Source: JBGRQB01 sp041725875 (GTDB lineage: Bacteria; Bacteroidota; Ignavibacteria; Ignavibacteriales; Melioribacteraceae). From it: a stretch of DNA of 26,298 nucleotides. A model generated the notes under the pieces. That model worked only from the letters and a program-made list of their open reading frames with translations, did not search any database and was not told the DNA's origin. Below are positions 16,901 through 25,883 of this stretch, piece after piece. Each line of letters starts with the position of its first letter. Position 1 is the stretch's first letter. The position numbers and the translations under genes are program-made. The DNA lies in assembly GCA_041725875.1 (NCBI GenBank), contig JBGRQB010000039.1:1-26298 (forward strand), given 5' to 3'.

Positions 16901-18238
16901 ATGACTGAACCAAAAATAGATGTAGCAATTCTGGCCGATGAGAAAATAAGATTTGAGCTTGACGGATATTTTCACATACGCGGCTCGGAAAGAATCTTCA
17001 GCGGAAAATATACTGCAACAGCAGAAAATAATAACATTGTTATCTCCGATGAAAAACAGATAATATTAAATGTTAATGACGAGATTATTTTTTATCCGGG
17101 AGAAAAGGAAAGAGAAACATTTATTCTTAAAAATGTAACTATCGGAAAGAAGTTTCACTGGGAACAAAAAGAAAATCAGAGATTTTCAGGAGCTCTTAAA
17201 TTTTTGGTAGAAAACAATAAAATAACAGCCATAAATAAAATTTCAGCAGAAGATTATCTCACAAGTGTCATCTCCTCGGAAATGAGTCCGAACGCTTCAA
17301 TTGAATTTCTTAAAGCTCATGCAATAATTTCCCGAAGCTGGCTTTTTGCGCAAATTAATAAGGAAGGTGAAGCAAATGAGAGTAAGGCTGTTGAGTTTAT
17401 CGATACGGAAGAAGAGTTGATAAAATGGTACGACAGAGACGATCATAAAAATTTTGATGTTTGCGCAGATGATCATTGTCAGCGCTATCAGGGTTTAACT
17501 AAGGTGCAGAGCCAAAGTGTAAGAAATGCAATAAGAGAAACATACGGAATGGTTCTTAAATATGATGATGAAGTTTGCGACACACGTTTTTCAAAATGTT
17601 GCGGCGGAATTTCAGAGTCTTTTGAAAATGTATGGAGTAACGAAAAAACAGAATATCTTTCCTCAATATCTGATTATAAATTTGAACCTGACGGATACAA
17701 TACAGATTTCAGTAATGAATTTAATGTTAGAAAGTGGATCAAAAATAAACCGGTTTCGTTTTGCAATTGTACGGATGAAGCAGTTTTATCTCAGGTGTTA
17801 ATTTCGTTTGATCGCCAGACTCATGATTTTTACCGCTGGGAAACAAGCTTTACACAGGAAGAATTATCTGGTTTGATAAATAAAAAAACAGGTGAAGATT
17901 TTGGAGAAATTGTTGATTTAATTCCTGTTGAAAGAGGTGATTCGGGGCGACTCATAAAACTTAAAATTGTCGGAACAAAAAAGACAAAAATAATTGGAAA
18001 AGAACTTGAAATAAGAAGAGTTTTATCAGAATCACATTTATACAGCTCTGCTTTTATTGTTGAAAAATCTGAAATTGAAAATTCGGTTCCGCAAAAATTT
18101 ACACTTTACGGTGCTGGTTGGGGACACGGAGTTGGTCTTTGTCAGATAGGCGCAGCAGTTATGGGAGAGCAAGGCTACAGATTTGATGAAATACTGGTTC
18201 ACTATTTTAAAGGCGCACAAATACAGAAGATTTACTAA
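16901..18238 (+). CDS. SpoIID/LytB domain protein (lytic-transglycosylase type)
   Basis: This 445-residue protein carries the SpoIID fold: ISAEDYLTSVISSEMSP with the likely catalytic glutamate E127, LKAHAIISRSW, and the C-terminal GWGHGVGLCQIGA motif (406-418). SpoIID enzymes cut denuded glycan strands of peptidoglycan. H182, C188, H192 and C193 (HKNFDVCADDHC) match the spacing of the His/Cys zinc site I recall for clostridial SpoIID, differing by one residue. A second Cys cluster, CDTRFSKCCGG, lies at 226-236. There is no signal peptide (MTEPKIDVAIL), odd for a wall enzyme unless exported another way. Its TAA overlaps the start of the glycosyltransferase gene by one base, so the two are translationally coupled. 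A weak ribosome site (AAGGAA) lies about 11 nt before the ATG. Confidence 0.85.
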   Translation: MTEPKIDVAILADEKIRFELDGYFHIRGSERIFSGKYTATAENNNIVISDEKQIILNVNDEIIFYPGEKERETFILKNVTIGKKFHWEQKENQRFSGALKFLVENNKITAINKISAEDYLTSVISSEMSPNASIEFLKAHAIISRSWLFAQINKEGEANESKAVEFIDTEEELIKWYDRDDHKNFDVCADDHCQRYQGLTKVQSQSVRNAIRETYGMVLKYDDEVCDTRFSKCCGGISESFENVWSNEKTEYLSSISDYKFEPDGYNTDFSNEFNVRKWIKNKPVSFCNCTDEAVLSQVLISFDRQTHDFYRWETSFTQEELSGLINKKTGEDFGEIVDLIPVERGDSGRLIKLKIVGTKKTKIIGKELEIRRVLSESHLYSSAFIVEKSEIENSVPQKFTLYGAGWGHGVGLCQIGAAVMGEQGYRFDEILVHYFKGAQIQKIY

Positions 18239-19356
18239 TGAAAATTTTAATATCCTGTTTATCAAAAAGCTGGGGCGGACTGGAAATGTTTTCAGTTACT
18301 TCAGCATTGCAGTTAATGAAACGCGGATTTGATGTTCAACTTTTAGCTTATCCTGATTCCGATATTCATAAAGATTGTTTAAATAAAAATGTAAAAGTTC
18401 ATACGGTTAAAGCCGGAAGTTATTTTCATCCTGTTGAAATAATTAAGCTTTCTGCTTTTCTAAGAAAAAATAAATTTGATGTAATTCATACGCAGTACTC
18501 AAAAGATCTATGGACTCTGGTTCCTGCTCTTCAATTTACCGGTTCCGATTGCCCTCTCTTTCTTACAAAGCAAATGGGTTCATTTATTATTAAAAAAGAT
18601 TTTTTGCACACAGCTTTATATAAACGTGTAAACTATGTTCTGGCAATATCTAATATCATAAAAACAAACTTGCTGGATACTTGTCCGCTAACACCTGAAA
18701 AAATAAAACTTTTACACAACGGAGTTGATACCGTAAAATATGCACCTGAGTTTTTTGACGGCGCGCCGGTGAGAAAAGAATTAAACATTGCCGATAACGA
18801 ACTTGCAATAGGAATGCTTGCCAGATTATCGCACGGCAAGGGACACGAAGAGTTTTTGCTTTCGGCGCAAAAGCTGGTTGAAAAAAATCAAAACCTGAAA
18901 TTTGTGATTGTGGGTGACCCGAGTGCCGGAGAAGATAATTACGGATTAAAAATAAAACAGATGTCAATTGATTTGGGACTTTCCGAAAATGTTATTTTTA
19001 CCGGGTTCCGAAAAGATATTCCAAATGTTCTTGCTTCGCTTGATATTTTTGTTTTTCCATCACATTCCGAAGCTTTTGGAATTGCGCTTGTTGAGGCAAT
19101 GTCTATGGCAAAACCCTGCGTAGGTACAAAATCTGACGGAGTGCTTGATATTATTGTTGATAATGAAACCGGCTATTTCTTTGAAAAAAATAATGTTGAA
19201 GAATTAACGGAAAAAACAGAATTGCTAATTGGTTCTGAAGAAAAGAGAAAAGAGTTTGGGAACAATGCAAGAAAAAGAGCAGTTGAAAATTTTGACTTGG
19301 AAGTTTTAACTGATAAAGTCATAAAATATTATGAGGAAGTATTATCTGATAAATGA
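18238..19356 (+). CDS. Glycosyltransferase family 4 (GT-B fold)
   Basis: The 372-aa protein has two Rossmann domains. Seen motifs are the N-terminal SWGGLEMF (11-18), HNGVDTVKYAP (160-170) at the inter-domain hinge, the donor-binding R196/K201 region (IGMLARLSHGKGHEEF), and the EX7E pair E278/E286 in SEAFGIALVEAM. GT4 enzymes transfer a sugar from a nucleotide donor with retention, usually for lipopolysaccharide, exopolysaccharide or glycoprotein glycans, on the inner face of the membrane. Neither sugar nor acceptor can be deduced. It is embedded in an operon, with a 1-bp overlap with the SpoIID gene upstream and a 4-bp ATGA overlap with the BatA-like gene downstream. Its stop is TGA, the only gene here ending in that codon. 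Confidence 0.88.
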   Translation: MKILISCLSKSWGGLEMFSVTSALQLMKRGFDVQLLAYPDSDIHKDCLNKNVKVHTVKAGSYFHPVEIIKLSAFLRKNKFDVIHTQYSKDLWTLVPALQFTGSDCPLFLTKQMGSFIIKKDFLHTALYKRVNYVLAISNIIKTNLLDTCPLTPEKIKLLHNGVDTVKYAPEFFDGAPVRKELNIADNELAIGMLARLSHGKGHEEFLLSAQKLVEKNQNLKFVIVGDPSAGEDNYGLKIKQMSIDLGLSENVIFTGFRKDIPNVLASLDIFVFPSHSEAFGIALVEAMSMAKPCVGTKSDGVLDIIVDNETGYFFEKNNVEELTEKTELLIGSEEKRKEFGNNARKRAVENFDLEVLTDKVIKYYEEVLSDK

Positions 19357-21422
19357 CATTTCTGAATCCGGCCATATTGTTTGGAATTTTTGCAGCAGCC
19401 TTGCCCCTTATTATTCATCTGTTTAATATTCGTAAGGTTCAAAATGTTGAATTCAGTACTTTGATGTTTTTGAAAGAAATTCAGAAAAACAAAATCAGAA
19501 AAGTAAAACTGAAACAATGGCTCCTTCTTTTTTTACGAACGTTATTAATTATTCTTCTTGTTATGGCGTTTGCGCGCCCCACTCTTGAAACAGTTACAAT
19601 CGGAAATAATTCATCAACAAAATCCTCGGTTGTTTTTCTGGTTGATGACAGTTTTAGTCTACAGTTAAAAAATGAAAAAGGTTCGGGATTTAATCAGGTA
19701 AAGACGCGCGTTAAAAGTTTAGTCCAAAAATTTAAAGAGAGCGACGAGGTTTCCGTTATAACTTTTTCAGGTAAAAGACTGTCAGAAATTTCCGGCAAAA
19801 AAGAACTCGATCTTTTTCTTGATCAGCTTGAAACTAGCAGCAGAAAAAGTGATTTTAAGAGAGCTTTGCAACAGGCAATTGAAATTACAGAGAAATCACA
19901 AAATCTGTTAAAAGAAGTTTACATTGTCAGCGATTTTCAAAAAAATCTGATTAAAAATATTTACGATTTAAAATTTACAGATGAAAAAGTTAAGGTTTTT
20001 CTTGTAAATGCAGATTTTGAAAATATTGATAATCTGGCGGTAACAAATTTCAGACTCGAAAACAAAATCCTCACAAAAGGGAAAAAAATCAATTTTTCTG
20101 CAGAAATCTATAACACCACATCTAATAAATTAACCGGTAAAGTTGCTTCACTTTTTATTAACGGCGTTAGAAAAGCGCAAAAAAGTTTTGATATAGAAGC
20201 AAACGGCAAAGTTTTACTGGAGTTTGAAACGCTTCTTGAAAATACAGGATTAATTAACGCTTTTGTTGAGCTTGAAGATGATGTAATTCAGACTGACAAC
20301 AGAAATTATCTTTCTTTTATTGTGCCTGAAAAACTGAAAGTGCTTATTTTGAGAGATAATCCTTATGATACACGTTTTATTGAAACAGTTCTGGATGAAC
20401 AGGTTTCTTCCTATAAAACGGAACTCACGGTTAAATCTTCAGACAAATTAAATTATGTAAGACTGCAAAATTTCGACGTTGTTTTTCTTGTCGGAAACAA
20501 AAATATAGATGATTCAAAAGAGATAAAAAAATATTTGCAGGATGGAGGAAATCTGGTTTATTTTGTTTCCTCAACTCCAAATCTGGAAAAAATTAATAAG
20601 TTTTTAGCTTCTGTCGGAAAATTTTCAGTCATTTCAATTAATCATCCGGCTGGCGGAATTAACGGCTATTTTGAAAAAGTTGATTTCAGGCATCCTGTTT
20701 TTAATGATCTCTTTGCAAAAGAAAAATTGAAATTCAGTTCACCTGTGCTGCAAAAATATATTAAAATAAAACCAGATCCATCGGCTGATAAAATAATTTC
20801 TTTGCTGGATGGTTCACCGGTTTTACTTGAAAAAGAAACAAAAAAAGGGAAGATTTTGCTCTTTTCTATCTCTCCTGAAATCTCTTTCAGTAATTTTCCT
20901 GTAAAAGGAATTTTTGCTCCTGTGATAAATAAAATTCTGATGTATTGCGGAACCAAAGTTAAAAAAGATAATCAGGTAACTGCGGGAGAAAAAATTATGC
21001 TGGATTACAATAAAATTGTAAATAACAGTTTTAAAGTTGTTTATCCTGATAATGGAGAAGAGTTTGTAAATACAAACGGAAATTATGGTAAAAAGTTTTA
21101 CGAATATTCCGGCGCAGAAAAAATAGGAAACTATAAATTTTACTCAAATAATAAACTAATTGATTATTTTTCAGTAAATTTCGATCCGTCTGAAACAGAT
21201 TTGAGATTTTTAACAAAAGGTGAATTGGAAAAATTAGGGAAAGAAATTAATCCCAAAGGAGTTTCAATTGCTGCCGATTTAAACGATAATTTTGACGAGA
21301 TTATCAATAAAAACAGAACCGGAACAGAACTTTGGCAATACTTTTTAATTGCGGCTCTTTTCGTTGCGCTTGTTGAAATGTTTGTTGCGCGCGGAGTTAA
21401 AAAAGATCTTGCCGCCATTTAA
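19353..21422 (+). CDS. BatA-like membrane protein with von Willebrand A domain
   Basis: The 689-aa protein starts with the conserved BatA N-terminal block FLNPAILFGIFAAALPLIIHLF (3-24), a first membrane helix, then a second helix at about 55-73 (LKQWLLLFLRTLLIILLVMAF). A vWA domain follows, with VVFLVDDSFSL giving the metal-binding D98-x-S100-x-S102. The middle (about 240-320) is a beta-sandwich, and about 335-560 resembles the glutamine-amidotransferase-like fold often found in these proteins (VLILRDNP, VVFLVGNKN). A final helix (about 664-681) precedes a short basic tail. BatA-type proteins are found near MoxR ATPases and act in envelope stress or assembly, but no MoxR gene lies in this window. 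The start is fixed by the ATGA overlap with the glycosyltransferase gene. Confidence 0.82.
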   Translation: MTFLNPAILFGIFAAALPLIIHLFNIRKVQNVEFSTLMFLKEIQKNKIRKVKLKQWLLLFLRTLLIILLVMAFARPTLETVTIGNNSSTKSSVVFLVDDSFSLQLKNEKGSGFNQVKTRVKSLVQKFKESDEVSVITFSGKRLSEISGKKELDLFLDQLETSSRKSDFKRALQQAIEITEKSQNLLKEVYIVSDFQKNLIKNIYDLKFTDEKVKVFLVNADFENIDNLAVTNFRLENKILTKGKKINFSAEIYNTTSNKLTGKVASLFINGVRKAQKSFDIEANGKVLLEFETLLENTGLINAFVELEDDVIQTDNRNYLSFIVPEKLKVLILRDNPYDTRFIETVLDEQVSSYKTELTVKSSDKLNYVRLQNFDVVFLVGNKNIDDSKEIKKYLQDGGNLVYFVSSTPNLEKINKFLASVGKFSVISINHPAGGINGYFEKVDFRHPVFNDLFAKEKLKFSSPVLQKYIKIKPDPSADKIISLLDGSPVLLEKETKKGKILLFSISPEISFSNFPVKGIFAPVINKILMYCGTKVKKDNQVTAGEKIMLDYNKIVNNSFKVVYPDNGEEFVNTNGNYGKKFYEYSGAEKIGNYKFYSNNKLIDYFSVNFDPSETDLRFLTKGELEKLGKEINPKGVSIAADLNDNFDEIINKNRTGTELWQYFLIAALFVALVEMFVARGVKKDLAAI

Positions 21423-21434
21423 CAAAAGGAAATT

Positions 21435-22715
21435 ATGATAGAGATAGATAAAAAAATAGTTGAAAGAGCAATTCTTGTTGCAATAAGAACACCTAATGTT
21501 TCCAGAGACAGAATTGATGAATATCTGGATGAACTGGAAATGCTTGCCGATACAGCCGGTGCAGAAACGCTTTTTAAAGTGGTTCAGGACAGACAAAAAA
21601 TAGATACGGCATTCTACATAGGTAAAGGAAAGGTAGAAGAGATTGCCGAACTTGTTGAAATGAATGATGTGAATCTCATTATTTTTGATGATGATCTTAG
21701 TCCGAACCAGGTTCGTAATCTTGAAAAGATGATTGATAAAAAAATTGTTGATCGTTCCGGATTAATACTCGATATTTTTGCAGCTCACGCGCGTACAAAA
21801 GAAGCAAAAACGCAGGTTGAACTTGCACAGCTTCAATATATGCTGCCTCGTTTAACAAGAATGTGGACTCACCTTTCCAAGCAGTATGGCGGTATTGGTA
21901 CAAAAGGACCGGGTGAAACACAGATCGAAACTGACCGTCGTTTAATTAGAACCAGAATTTCAAAGTTAAAAGAGAAGCTTGGTAAAATTGAATCTAGACA
22001 AGAAGTAAAAAGCGCGAAAAGAGAAACATTTCTTACGACGTCTCTTGTGGGTTATACAAACGCCGGAAAATCAACCTTGCTTAATTTGCTTACAGATGCA
22101 GGAGTTTTGGCTGAAAACAAGCTTTTTGCAACTCTCGATTCCACAACCCGTTCATTTGAAGTTGCCAAAAAGAAAAAAATTATCATCAGTGATACTGTAG
22201 GATTTATCAGAAAACTTCCTCACAATTTAATAGCATCATTTAAAAGTACGCTTAATGTTGTAAATGAAGCCGATGTAATTCTGCACGTTATTGATGTGAC
22301 AAATCCGTTTTTTGAAGATCATATGAAAGTGGTAGATGATACTTTGAAGGAACTTGGCTGCAGCAAAAAAATGCAAATTAAAGTATTTAATAAAGTAGAT
22401 GCACTTGAAGATAAAAGTCGAATAGATTATATTAAGGCCAAATACAACGATTGTATTTTAATATCTGCCGAAAGAGGGATCAATATCTCGGCTCTTAAAG
22501 AACGCTTACTTGAAATATATGAAGAAAACTATGGTGAACAGCATCTGAAGTTGAGTATTACAGATTCTAAAACCATAGCAAAAATTCATTCTCTTGCTGA
22601 TGTTACTTCGGTGAATTACGAAGATGAATTTGTTGAAATTTCATATCGTGTAAATCAGGTGAACAGTTCAAAAATCAAAAAACTGGTTGAAGAGATAGAA
22701 TCTCGAAAACAATAA
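21435..22715 (+). CDS. hflX: GTPase HflX
   Basis: The 426-aa length and domain order are those of HflX: an N-terminal domain (about 1-120) with YIGKGKVEEI and the DDDLSPNQ motif, a coiled linker with QLQYMLPRL and GGIGTKGPGETQIETDRR (152-169), and the G domain. G1 is GYTNAGKST (206-214), G3 DTVGF (253-257), G4 NKVD (319-322) and G5 SAE (344-346). HflX splits ribosomes or rescues stalled ones during heat or antibiotic stress. An AAAGGAAA ribosome site sits just before the ATG, and the gene follows the BatA-like gene by 12 bp, so it is probably the last gene of the SpoIID-GT-BatA-HflX transcript. No convincing terminator follows. Confidence 0.95.
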   Translation: MIEIDKKIVERAILVAIRTPNVSRDRIDEYLDELEMLADTAGAETLFKVVQDRQKIDTAFYIGKGKVEEIAELVEMNDVNLIIFDDDLSPNQVRNLEKMIDKKIVDRSGLILDIFAAHARTKEAKTQVELAQLQYMLPRLTRMWTHLSKQYGGIGTKGPGETQIETDRRLIRTRISKLKEKLGKIESRQEVKSAKRETFLTTSLVGYTNAGKSTLLNLLTDAGVLAENKLFATLDSTTRSFEVAKKKKIIISDTVGFIRKLPHNLIASFKSTLNVVNEADVILHVIDVTNPFFEDHMKVVDDTLKELGCSKKMQIKVFNKVDALEDKSRIDYIKAKYNDCILISAERGINISALKERLLEIYEENYGEQHLKLSITDSKTIAKIHSLADVTSVNYEDEFVEISYRVNQVNSSKIKKLVEEIESRKQ

Positions 22716-22872
22716 AACAGAAGGCTTTTTTGTTAAAGCTTTTCAAAGTCGGGATTCACGAAGTTATTGAAAACATTTACTGAAACTGATCATCTATTAA
22801 TTATATCGGTGAAAGTATCGATAATATCGGCACTGAATGATTATTACTCTAATTGATTGTACAAGGTGTATT

Positions 22873-23244
22873 ATGATCGAAATTAAGATTCCAACAAGCG
22901 CTGCAATCATGTTGTTGACAGAAAGAATGCAATATGAATTTGACGCAAGGCAAAAATCAGGATTTTACGGCGACGGTCTTGATTTATATGATTTGAACTA
23001 CAGAGAATTAATGGAAATTGCAGAAATTGCTGCTTTTGATCTGGTTTTTCTGCTTCCGGCAGAAATTTTTGCAGAAAAGAATAATCTGGGTGATATTATT
23101 TGTAAGTCGATAAAAGCCTTAACAAAATATTACGATTATCCCGATTTTGGAAACTACACTATTGAACAGGCTGAAAGGTTGATAAAACCGATTTTCAGAA
23201 TTATGAGAAGATCGGAAAAATTGAAATTTTTTCTTTCTAATTAG
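22873..23244 (+). CDS. Small conserved-looking protein of unknown function
   Basis: I chose ATG at 22873, giving 123 residues (MIEIKIPTSAAIMLL...FFLSN), because AAGGTG at 22863-22868 sits 4 nt before it. An ATG at 22837 would add 12 residues with two cysteines and no ribosome site. The protein looks soluble and mostly helical, with a tyrosine/aspartate-rich middle (GFYGDGLDLYDLNYREL, about 32-48) and a basic C-terminus (RIMRRSEKLKFF). There is no signal peptide or membrane helix. I recognise no family. It stands alone between hflX and a strong bidirectional terminator, with a 157-bp spacer upstream that contains three TATCG repeats (22804, 22816, 22825). Confidence 0.7.
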   Translation: MIEIKIPTSAAIMLLTERMQYEFDARQKSGFYGDGLDLYDLNYRELMEIAEIAAFDLVFLLPAEIFAEKNNLGDIICKSIKALTKYYDYPDFGNYTIEQAERLIKPIFRIMRRSEKLKFFLSN

Positions 23245-23264
23245 GAAGATTAATAAAAAGAGAG

Positions 23265-23299
23265 AAAAAGGAATCAGTAATCTGATTCCTTTTTTTTAT
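23265..23299. terminator. Bidirectional intrinsic terminator
   Basis: A perfect 13-bp stem (AAAAAGGAATCAG / CTGATTCCTTTTT) with loop TAAT is flanked by an A run on the left and T run on the right. It therefore works on both strands, serving the orphan gene (+) and the tail-specific protease (-), which converge here. Confidence 0.92.
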
Positions 23300-23311
23300 T
23301 TTAAATGGAAT

Positions 23312-25390
23312 TTACTTCTTCAGGGATGATATAAAATTGGAAAGAATATGTCCTGATTCTTCTAAAAACGGATCGTCTACTCTAAGGTTTTTAACTTTTT
23401 TCTTTACTTCATCTTTTTGAGGAACTTTAATATTGCTTCTTAAAGCTCTTTCTTCATCACGTTTTTCACGTTTCTTTTTCATTTTTTCTCTTTCAGCTTT
23501 TCGCACATCTTCATTTAATGAAAAAGATTTTTTGTCTTTGTTTTCTCTATAATACTCAATGTCTTCCATTATATATTGAAATTCGTGATTATCCAATATT
23601 CTTTTGCTGTGTTTTTCTTCCAGTTGAGGAATAATTGCTGAAAGTTCACCAAATTTTGTGAAGTTTGTGGCATTTATTAAATCCCACGGAAGTGCGGAAG
23701 GATAAGAACTTTCGCCATATTCGGAAGCATCAAGAAGGTCAGGGAAGTGGATATCGGGTACAACACCTTTATGCTGTGTACTACTTCCTGTAATTCTGTA
23801 ATATTTTGCGATTGTGAGTTTTATTTGTCCCGGCTTATGCTTTGGATTTCTGATAAAACGTCGTAAATCTATTAAACTTTGAACGGTTCCTTTTCCGTGA
23901 GTTGTGTTGCCAATAACAATTCCTCTTTCGTAATCTTGAATTGCACCGGAGAAAATTTCAGTAGCAGAAGCGCTGTATTTATTTACCAGAACTGCAAGCG
24001 GACCGCCATAAACTATTTCCGGATCAGGATCCTGACCAACTTCTACAATTCTGTTTGAGTTTTTAACCTGAACAACAGGGCCGTCTTTAATAAACAAACC
24101 TGTAAGTTCAATAGCTTCGGTTAATGCACCGCCGCCGTTATTTCTCATATCAACCAAAACACCGTCAACTTTATCAGCTTTTAATTCGTTAAGAAGTCGT
24201 TTTACATCGCGGGTTGTGCTTGTGTAATCTTTATCGCCTCTGGCGCGTGCTTCAAAATCAGCATAAAATGAAGGAACTTTTATAACGCCGATTCGTGAAA
24301 TTTTACCATTTTCTTCTATTTCAATTATTTCTTTCTGAGCTTTCTGTTCTTCAAGTTTTACTTTATCTCTTACAAGAAGAACTGTTTTTGTCGGCATATC
24401 GGGAGTTGAATCGCCGGGAAGAAGCTCGAGACGAACTTTGGTTCCTTTTTTACCTCTTATAAGAAGAACCGTATCATCTGTTCTCCAGCCGATTACATCA
24501 ACCATTTCACCATCTTCTCCTTGTCCGACAGAAACAATTTTGTCATCTGCTTTAATCTGGCCTGATTTAAATGCGGGTCCGCCCGGAACAACTGAAACAA
24601 CAGTTGTGTAATCATCTTTATAACGAAGCGTTGCGCCGATACCTTCGAGAGATTTACTCATATCAATTTTGAAATCTTCTGAAGTTTTTGCTGACATATA
24701 ACTCGTGTGCGGATCGATTGCCAATCCGAATGAGTTAACAAAAAGCTGAAATACATCTTCTGCGCGATATTGCAGAATAATTTTATGATAACTCTGATAT
24801 CTTTTGTTAAGGATATCTTTTATTTTTTCTGTTTCTTTTTTTGCAAGTTTAAGATTAAGAGCTTCATTTTTTAATCTTTTTCTCCAAACTTCATCAAGTT
24901 CAGCCATAGTTTTAGGCCAGGTTTCTTCTTTTCTGTTTGGAATAAAAAACTCTTTTTTGGTGAAATCAAAATCGTGCGCCAGAACATCTTTAATTTTTTC
25001 AATTCTGTTTGTCAGACGCTTTTTATAAATATTAAAAATTTCATAAGGTGCTTCAAGATTTCCTTTAAAAAGATCGTTATCAAGCTGAAAACGGAAGTTT
25101 TCAAACTCAGCTATATCATTTTCCAGAAAATACATTTTATTGTTATCAAGAGCTTTTATGAAATTATCAAAAATTACGGATGAAAGAGAATCGTTTATAT
25201 TGTTTTCTCTGAAGTGATGATTATCTAAAATTTTTGTAATTAAAACACCAACTGTGGGTAAATCTTCTGTAGGCAGAATAACTGCATTTGTATCAATTTT
25301 TGCGTTCTGTTCTATTATATCGTCTCGGGTTTGGGCTTTACAACTGGAAGATGCAAGAAGAATAACAAGTGCAAGGAGAATATTTTTCAT
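23312..25390 (-). CDS. prc: Carboxy-terminal processing (tail-specific) protease, Prc/CtpA type
   Basis: The 692-aa protein has the size and order of the large Prc form: a signal peptide with a possible lipobox (LLASSSC, cysteine 17; atypical because -3 is Ser), an N-terminal helical domain (about 40-230), a PDZ domain (about 236-330, GIGATLRYKDDYTTVVSVVPGG), and the S41 protease core. The catalytic triad by spacing to E. coli Prc is S475 (KYSASATE), K500 (HGKGT) and Q504. VDMRNNGGGALTEAI (413-427) is the substrate-binding strand. Prc degrades or trims periplasmic proteins at their C-termini, including cell-wall hydrolases and lipoproteins. The C-terminal ~70 residues are extremely basic and Lys/Arg/Glu rich, likely coiled coil. 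It is divergent from the MmcQ/YjbR gene. Confidence 0.93.
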   Translation of the reverse strand: MKNILLALVILLASSSCKAQTRDDIIEQNAKIDTNAVILPTEDLPTVGVLITKILDNHHFRENNINDSLSSVIFDNFIKALDNNKMYFLENDIAEFENFRFQLDNDLFKGNLEAPYEIFNIYKKRLTNRIEKIKDVLAHDFDFTKKEFFIPNRKEETWPKTMAELDEVWRKRLKNEALNLKLAKKETEKIKDILNKRYQSYHKIILQYRAEDVFQLFVNSFGLAIDPHTSYMSAKTSEDFKIDMSKSLEGIGATLRYKDDYTTVVSVVPGGPAFKSGQIKADDKIVSVGQGEDGEMVDVIGWRTDDTVLLIRGKKGTKVRLELLPGDSTPDMPTKTVLLVRDKVKLEEQKAQKEIIEIEENGKISRIGVIKVPSFYADFEARARGDKDYTSTTRDVKRLLNELKADKVDGVLVDMRNNGGGALTEAIELTGLFIKDGPVVQVKNSNRIVEVGQDPDPEIVYGGPLAVLVNKYSASATEIFSGAIQDYERGIVIGNTTHGKGTVQSLIDLRRFIRNPKHKPGQIKLTIAKYYRITGSSTQHKGVVPDIHFPDLLDASEYGESSYPSALPWDLINATNFTKFGELSAIIPQLEEKHSKRILDNHEFQYIMEDIEYYRENKDKKSFSLNEDVRKAEREKMKKKREKRDEERALRSNIKVPQKDEVKKKVKNLRVDDPFLEESGHILSNFISSLKK

Positions 25391-25509
25391 CGGGATGTAC
25401 CTTAATTATTACGTTTGTAGATATACATATAAATATATGGATAAGTTTCCGTTTATTTAAGTACTTTATATATATTTATTTTGGAAATTTAGACGTGCAG
25501 GAGAGTGAA

Positions 25510-25863
25510 ATGGATCTGGAAATGGTGCAGGAATATTGTTTGAAAAAAAAGGGAGTAACCGAATCTTATCCGTTTGATGAAGAAACTCCGGTTTATAAAG
25601 TGATGAACAAAATGTTTTGTTTAAGTAATCTTACCCCGCCTCATTTCATCAATATAAAATGTGATCCTGAAAAGGCAATAGAACTTCGTGAAGAGTATGA
25701 GCAGATTAAAACGGGATGGCATATGAATAAAAAATATTGGAATTCAATCTATTTTGAAGGAAATGCAACTGATCAGGATATTTTCGGATGGATTGATGAT
25801 TCATATAACCTTGTTGTTAAAGGATTAAAGAAAAGCGAAAAAACAGAACTGGAAAAAATGTAA
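25510..25863 (+). CDS. MmcQ/YjbR family protein
   Basis: This 117-aa protein fits the MmcQ/YjbR (CyaY-like fold) family. It has the N-terminal helix MVQEYCLKKKGVTESYPFDEETPVYKV (5-31), the beta strand MFCLSNL, a central CDPEKAIELREEY (51-63), the loop GWHMNKKYWNSI (69-80), and the terminal DSYNLVVKGL (97-106). Members are small DNA-binding-like proteins whose role is not established. The start is firm: AGGAG at 25499-25503 lies 6 nt before the ATG. Upstream in-frame codons give a hydrophobic extension unlike the family. It precedes the amidohydrolase gene by 20 bp, so the two may share a transcript without a clear functional link. Confidence 0.88.
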   Translation: MDLEMVQEYCLKKKGVTESYPFDEETPVYKVMNKMFCLSNLTPPHFINIKCDPEKAIELREEYEQIKTGWHMNKKYWNSIYFEGNATDQDIFGWIDDSYNLVVKGLKKSEKTELEKM

Positions 25864-25883
25864 ATAAAAACAGGTAAACTGAA

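Noticed and set aside
22716..22760. T-rich stretch after hflX as a terminator
   Set aside because: There is a T run but no stable stem of adequate length directly before it.
22837..22872. Longer start for the orphan gene at ATG 22837
   Set aside because: No ribosome site precedes it, while the ATG at 22873 has AAGGTG at proper spacing.
25369..25509. Longer N-terminus for the MmcQ/YjbR protein
   Set aside because: The extension overlaps the start of the divergent protease gene, is hydrophobic and unlike the family, and AGGAG marks the ATG at 25510.
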